Below are positions 5,068 to 6,233 of a stretch of DNA of 6,233 nucleotides, piece by piece. The DNA is taken from contig JAEWEW010000156.1 of NCBI GenBank assembly GCA_023389175.1, forward strand, positions 1 through 6,233, written 5' to 3'. The stretch comes from Pseudomonadota bacterium. GTDB taxonomy: Bacteria > Pseudomonadota > Gammaproteobacteria > Burkholderiales > Burkholderiaceae_E. Position numbers and translations under genes: made by a program. Below the pieces are notes generated by a model. It saw nothing but the letters and a program-made list of their open reading frames with translations, did not search any database and was not told the DNA's origin. The first letter of the stretch is position 1. Every line of letters begins with the position of its first letter.

Positions 5068-6233
5068 TCAATCGAAGGTGTAGGAGTAGAGCAGGTCCAC
5101 CGCGTTGTCGCTGCCGCTCTGTGCGCGGACCGCGAGCCGCTGCGACAGCGCGTACTGGATGCGCAGCAGGTTGTAGAGTCCGCGCACGCCCTGCTCGTAG
5201 CTCACGAAGAGGCGTGACCCGATGCGCTTGCCGAGGGTGACCACTTCCTGCTGCGCGGCCGATGCGGCGCTGTTCGATTGCGAGCCGGGCAGGCCGGTCG
5301 GACTGCGGCTCTCCTTCACGCCCTCGGCCTGGCCGGTGTTCGAGCCGTAGCCGAAGTTCATCACGTCCAGGCCGAGCCGCTCCGCGACGCCGGGCTTGTG
5401 GCGGCCGTCGTCCTTCAGGAAGAGCTGCTGGGCCGCCTGCCGCAGCGCGAGCGACTGCGCGGCGCTCGGCGCGTTCTTCGGATCGGTGCCGAGCACCAGC
5501 CAGGCAAGCTTGTCGGTGTCGGGCATCTCGGGCGACGACACCAGCGTGATCACCGGGTTCAGCACCGTGCCGGTCACCGCGACACCGACCTCCACCGGCA
5601 GGAACGGGCGCTTCGCCAGCAGGTCGAGCGCAGGGTTGTCCACCGGACCGTTGAACCGCACCACGCCCTTCTCGATGCGCAGGTTCTGGCCGTAGGCCTG
5701 GTAGGTGCCGTCGACGATGTCGATCGAGCCGGTGAGCCGTGGCGCGTCGGGCAGCGTGCCGCGTACCTGCAGGTTGCCGGCGAGCCGGGCCGCGACGCCG
5801 TTGCCGGTGACGCGCAGCCGTTCGCCGAGATCGACCGCGAGATCGGAGGCGACCCGCAGCGGCTTCGCCTCCCTGCCCGGCCGCTGCCTGGTCGCGGGCG
5901 TGTCCGCATCGGCACGGTATACGACATGCACGTCGTCCGGCAGCGTCGGCGCCGACGAGCCCTGGATCTCGATGATGCCGCGGTCCACCCGCAGCTTGCC
6001 GGAGAGGGCGAGACCGTCGTTGCCGCTGGCAAGGACCGTGCTGCCGGAAAGCGCCACCCGCTGCCCGGGCCCGATCGGCACCTGGAGCTGCGACGCGGTC
6101 AGCTCGAAGCGGCCGTCGAACGGTGCGGTCGATGGCGGCGGCGGGGCGGCGGCAGGCCCCCGGGCGCCGGCGCCGTCATTCGCGCCTTCGGCTGCGCCCT
6201 TGGTCGTCGCAGTGGCGACGGTCAGGGCCGGCG
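5068..6233 (-). CDS. tamB: TamB, translocation and assembly module inner-membrane protein (5' truncated)
   Basis: The last 388 or so residues of TamB (DUF490), the long periplasm-spanning beta-taco protein that works with the outer-membrane protein TamA and moves phospholipids or outer-membrane proteins toward the outer membrane. The frame stays open to the window edge, so the GTG at 6081 is internal. Visible are repeated beta-strands (FDGRFELTAS, RVALSGSTVLASG, GIIEIQGS), then the DUF490 end: VRGTLPDAPRLTGSIDIVDG (about 5715-5770), IEKGVVRFNGPVDNPALDLLA, GTVLNPVITLVSSPEMPD, KLAWLVLG, a Ser/Ala/Gln-rich linker (about 5250-5310) and the closing strands SRLFVSYEQGV and VDLLYSYTFD. A Pro/Ala/Gly-rich stretch (6121-6231) lies on the N-terminal side. 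tamA is not in the window; it normally lies next to tamB, so it would be expected beyond the right edge. Confidence 0.93.
   Translation of the reverse strand, partial: PALTVATATTKGAAEGANDGAGARGPAAAPPPPSTAPFDGRFELTASQLQVPIGPGQRVALSGSTVLASGNDGLALSGKLRVDRGIIEIQGSSAPTLPDDVHVVYRADADTPATRQRPGREAKPLRVASDLAVDLGERLRVTGNGVAARLAGNLQVRGTLPDAPRLTGSIDIVDGTYQAYGQNLRIEKGVVRFNGPVDNPALDLLAKRPFLPVEVGVAVTGTVLNPVITLVSSPEMPDTDKLAWLVLGTDPKNAPSAAQSLALRQAAQQLFLKDDGRHKPGVAERLGLDVMNFGYGSNTGQAEGVKESRSPTGLPGSQSNSAASAAQQEVVTLGKRIGSRLFVSYEQGVRGLYNLLRIQYALSQRLAVRAQSGSDNAVDLLYSYTFD

Overview
The window is a very GC-rich, gene-dense stretch of chromosome that looks betaproteobacterial (Burkholderiales-like). The evidence is the strong third-position G/C bias, a Bug/TctC-type periplasmic binding protein, an FNR-type regulator beside a universal stress protein, and a TamB with a proteobacterial C-terminus. 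Seven protein genes are supported; the first and last are cut by the window edges. I see no RNA gene, insertion sequence, CRISPR array, phage gene or replication origin.

Layout. (1) 3-578 (+): C-terminal three quarters of an FNR-like Crp-family regulator. It converges on (2) 690-1112 (-), a single-domain UspA-type universal stress protein. The 119-bp gap upstream of usp holds a good match to an FNR/Anr box at the class II activation distance from a -10 hexamer that reads toward usp. (3) 1232-1981 (+), divergent from usp, is an OmpR/PhoB-family response regulator with no histidine kinase in view. (4) 1998-2447 and (5) 2444-3436 (both -) form a tight two-gene unit, a Bug/TctC solute-binding protein followed by a small cupin-fold protein with ATGA stop/start overlap. 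(6) 3575-4000 (-) is a PaaI/YdiI-type hotdog thioesterase. (7) 4121-5047 (+), divergent from it, is an alpha/beta hydrolase with a complete Ser-Asp-His triad. (8) 5068-6233 (-) is the C-terminal part of tamB, cut at the window edge.

How they may work together. The left third reads as an oxygen/stress regulatory module: an FNR-like regulator plus a nearby Usp promoter that carries its probable binding site. The middle reads as small-molecule capture and processing: a periplasmic binder without transporter membrane subunits in view, a translationally coupled cupin, and probably unlinked acyl-thioester and ester/C-C hydrolase genes. tamB is outer-membrane biogenesis housekeeping.

The most interesting non-coding signals are the FNR-box promoter of usp, a 14-bp almost perfect inverted repeat that ends 2 bases before the hydrolase ATG, and an 8-bp perfect inverted repeat in the leader of the binding-protein gene. 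I did not find an evidently new multi-gene system; the window is mostly recognisable genes with a few regulatory structures worth testing.
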